A stretch of DNA of 7,197 nucleotides, from the NCBI GenBank assembly GCA_018400565.1, contig JAGYMP010000026.1, positions 1 through 7,197 of the forward strand, written 5' to 3'. This DNA comes from Bacilli bacterium. Its GTDB lineage: Bacteria; Bacillota_I; Bacilli_A; Izemoplasmatales; Hujiaoplasmataceae. Both the position numbers and the translations under genes were made by a program. The notes under the pieces were generated by a model. That model was given only the letters and a program-made list of their open reading frames with translations. It searched no databases and was not told the origin of the DNA. Below are positions 6,462-7,197 of the stretch, one piece after another. The stretch's first letter is position 1. Each line of letters begins with the position of its first letter.

Positions 6462-7197
6462 TTATTTCAAAAGACGCATGACCATCACGGGGTATTCTTC
6501 TTTCAAGAGAAAACCGTTTGTTTGCGCGGTTTTCACGGATGGTTTGTTTTCGGACCAGCAATCCCAATACACTTTAATGTGTTTCGCTTTGGTTTCCATC
6601 AAAAAGGCCTGTGTCATCATCGAGGCCAACCCCCGGTTTCGATATCTTTCATTGACATGGATCCCCACACCGAGTTTATGTTTGCTTTGGTATTCGCTGA
6701 CACAAAAGCCGGTGATCGCATCATGATCGACCGTCATATAACCGATGCCGCGCTCATAAAAATCCTCGATGCTGAAATATGAGTTGGTTGACACAATCTC
6801 CTCGCGGACCATCTCCACATTGGTGAGATCCTGTGCCATCAATTTTGGGGTTATTTTTTTAGTGGAATTTTCACTTACAAGTGATTTGAGTTGCATGTCG
6901 GGAGAGAAGATGAACACCTTTCGGTTATGGACGGTGATCTGTCTGTCATAGAGTCGTTCAAAGACAGCACGGGCCCGTTTGGTCGGATAAAAGATCAAAA
7001 TGGTTTCCAGCACCGTTTTGACATTCTCCGGAAAAAGCTTATGCATGGCGGTTTTCACAATCTCTTTGTCAATATCTTCGGAGACAAAAAGGTAATGCCC
7101 GATTGATAAAAAAAGATAAGACGGATGTGCGTCGTCATCGGTGTGAATCCGTCCGAAATCAGGATATTCACATACGAAATCAAGCACATGATCGTTT
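6462..7197 (-). CDS. GNAT-family N-acetyltransferase, ZmaR-like (5' end outside window)
   Basis: The frame stays open to the window edge. A GTG at 7187 could be read as a start, but no ribosome site can be seen in the few bases left, so the gene is treated as 5' partial. The visible part is about 244 residues. The C-terminal half carries the acetyl-CoA-binding motif A, LGVGIHVNERYRNRGLASM, in which RNRGLA is the Q/RxxGxG/A loop binding the pyrophosphate of acetyl-CoA. It is followed by VYWDCWSENKPS and TNGF, the usual end of motif B. The first half lacks a recognised motif. The overall layout and the WDCWSENKPS-type segment resemble the GNAT_acetyltran family, which includes the zwittermicin A resistance protein ZmaR. 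Most members have no known substrate, so antibiotic resistance should not be assumed. It is the upstream gene of a probable two-gene unit with the small hypothetical protein. Confidence 0.85.
   Translation of the reverse strand, partial: NDHVLDFVCEYPDFGRIHTDDDAHPSYLFLSIGHYLFVSEDIDKEIVKTAMHKLFPENVKTVLETILIFYPTKRARAVFERLYDRQITVHNRKVFIFSPDMQLKSLVSENSTKKITPKLMAQDLTNVEMVREEIVSTNSYFSIEDFYERGIGYMTVDHDAITGFCVSEYQSKHKLGVGIHVNERYRNRGLASMMTQAFLMETKAKHIKVYWDCWSENKPSVKTAQTNGFLLKEEYPVMVMRLLK

Noticed and set aside
1..7197. CRISPR array, insertion sequence, phage or tRNA genes
   Set aside because: No regularly spaced repeats, transposase or integrase motifs, or tRNA-like cloverleaf sequence were seen on either strand.

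Overview
The window reads like a low-to-moderate GC Gram-positive-type bacterium (Bacillota, or the walled or wall-less lineages close to it). The signs are strong AGGAGG-type ribosome sites, an extended -10 promoter, Bacillus-like gene families, a lipoprotein with a short lipobox signal, and secreted InlB/Ig-like proteins. UGG is used for tryptophan and UGA is used as a stop (end of the first gene), so this is not a UGA=Trp mycoplasma. The exact lineage cannot be fixed from this sequence alone. There are seven protein genes (two cut by the window edges). I see no RNA gene, CRISPR array, insertion sequence or phage gene.

Left part (1-2396, + strand): the C-terminal part of a gamma-glutamyltransferase of the YwrD-like branch, including its catalytic Thr. 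It is followed by a promoter with an extended -10 and a PfkB/ribokinase-family sugar kinase that ends in a strong hairpin terminator. Facing it on the - strand (2423-3151) is a three-helix membrane protein with a cytosolic TrkA-C (RCK_C) domain. Its own good promoter lies in the 161-base gap it shares with the next gene.

Middle part (3313-5923, + strand): a two-gene unit divergent from the membrane protein. The first gene encodes a secreted subtilisin-like protease with a complete Asp/His/Ser triad, no recognisable I9 propeptide, three InlB-type repeats and two Ig-like modules. The second gene starts inside the last 11 bases of the first and encodes a small lipoprotein made only of two Ig-like modules of the same type. 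This pair is the most interesting item here. By eye the modules run A-B in the protease and B'-A' in the lipoprotein, suggesting a shared origin and perhaps a working partnership at the cell surface.

Right part (5959-7197, - strand): a near-symmetric bidirectional terminator separates the protease unit from a convergent - strand pair. That pair is a GNAT acetyltransferase resembling the ZmaR-like GNAT_acetyltran family (5' end outside the window) and, 33 bases downstream, a 136-residue protein of unknown function. Nothing in the window is clearly a new defence or mobile system. The protease/lipoprotein pair is the best candidate for undescribed biology.
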